Source: Pseudomonadales bacterium
Lineage (GTDB): Bacteria; Pseudomonadota; Gammaproteobacteria; Pseudomonadales; Azotimanducaceae
DNA length: 64,000 bases
Direction: 5' to 3'
NCBI GenBank assembly: GCA_041395945.1
Contig: JAWKZN010000001.1
Location: 1,116,001 to 1,180,000, forward strand
Shown here piece after piece: positions 63,689 through 64,000 of this stretch (position 1 is the first letter of the stretch; the number at the start of each line of letters is the position of its first letter). The translations under genes were made by a program, and so were the position numbers. The notes under the pieces are model-generated. The model searched no databases. It had not been told where the DNA came from and was given only the letters and a program-made list of their open reading frames with translations.

Positions 63689-64000
63689 ATGAAAAGTAAA
63701 CTACTGCGCGTGTTCTCGTCGATTCTGTTGTTTAACGTTCTTGTAATATACATGCCATCAACCGCGTCTGGAATGTTAATCGCTGCTTTGATCAGCGCAT
63801 TATTACTACTACTTAATTATGCAAATGGGGTGCTTTTCGCTTCAAGCGCTTTAGTTTGCACCCTCATTCTGGAAGCATTGCTCCGTCTAACAGGCGGGGT
63901 CCTGCCTAGTCCATACTATCGCCCGCATGAGTTTCTAGTGGAGGGGGATCGCTACAGGTCCAACGAAGACGTTTCCATGTTGTCCCCTCATGGGGATCTA
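63689..64000 (+). CDS. SGNH-type membrane protein, N-terminal part
   Basis: An open frame of 104 codons that starts with ATG four bases after the stop of the interrupted SGNH gene and is still open at the window edge. It begins MKSKLLRVFSSILLFNVL and has two to three hydrophobic helices (about 7-25, 29-46 and 50-66), followed by SPYYRPHEFLVEGDRYRS and a terminal SPHGDL. The last two segments match the same place in the SGNH protein at 54.4 kb (SIYYRPHEKFAYFD and VPYGDL). It is therefore a paralogue, probably with its catalytic part beyond the window. Confidence 0.75.
   Translation, partial: MKSKLLRVFSSILLFNVLVIYMPSTASGMLIAALISALLLLLNYANGVLFASSALVCTLILEALLRLTGGVLPSPYYRPHEFLVEGDRYRSNEDVSMLSPHGDL

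Overview
The window reads as a chromosomal segment of a high-GC Gammaproteobacterium, judged from the aerobic coproporphyrinogen oxidase HemF, an ExbD-type protein, a methylmalonyl-CoA mutase/epimerase pair and a complete exosortase A (XrtA)/PEP-CTERM exopolysaccharide locus. Genus cannot be settled from the sequence alone. The first ~18 kb is GC-rich by eye, the middle moderately so, and from about 45 kb onward the DNA becomes clearly AT-richer, with degraded genes and transposon remains. This fits an old core flanking a variable glycan-modification region.

Region 1 (1-5.5 kb) is housekeeping: the end of a nucleoside transporter, then threonine aldolase, ExbD, an alpha/beta hydrolase, an SMP-30-like lactonase and HemF, all on the minus strand. 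The hemF/SMP-30 gap carries two DnaA-box-like 9-mers, a 12.5% GC tract and four GATC sites. Region 2 (5.7-11.1 kb) holds two XrtA-associated genes (acyl-CoA ligase and polysaccharide deacetylase) and the trio SxtJ-like / DUF5989 / NodU-CmcH carbamoyltransferase. Region 3 (11.2-15.1 kb) is metabolic: methylmalonyl-CoA epimerase and mutase, and an acyl-CoA dehydrogenase. Region 4 (15.2-20.8 kb) has the dTDP-L-rhamnose operon rfbBACD, a PEP-CTERM protein behind a sigma-54-type promoter, and a membrane SGNH protein.

Region 5 (21.1-48.7 kb) is the core XrtA locus. The first operon runs glycosyltransferase, GNAT, exosortase-EpsI fusion, chain-length determinant, then a four-gene module (asparagine synthase, acyl carrier protein, AMP-ligase, NAD-synthase-like protein). 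Three minus-strand genes follow (deacetylase, GNAT, DegT-type aminotransferase). The second operon is a long, translationally coupled series from the FemAB-like protein to a fused Gfo/Idh/MocA-SDR protein. Together these make, polymerise and decorate a surface polysaccharide with amide, acyl and carbamoyl groups, and sort PEP-CTERM proteins.

Region 6 (49-64 kb) is the variable part: an ABC flippase, glycosyltransferases, an FkbM methyltransferase, an acyltransferase-3 protein, a beta-helix protein and several SGNH proteins, separated by long non-coding gaps. It holds a decayed IS3-family transposase and an intact IS30-family element. That element splits an SGNH gene so cleanly that removing it and one 6-bp target copy restores the full reading frame. 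A further SGNH-family gene runs off the right edge. No Wza exporter, tyrosine kinase, initiating sugar transferase or PrsK/PrsR regulators are visible, so the locus probably continues outside the window or is split.
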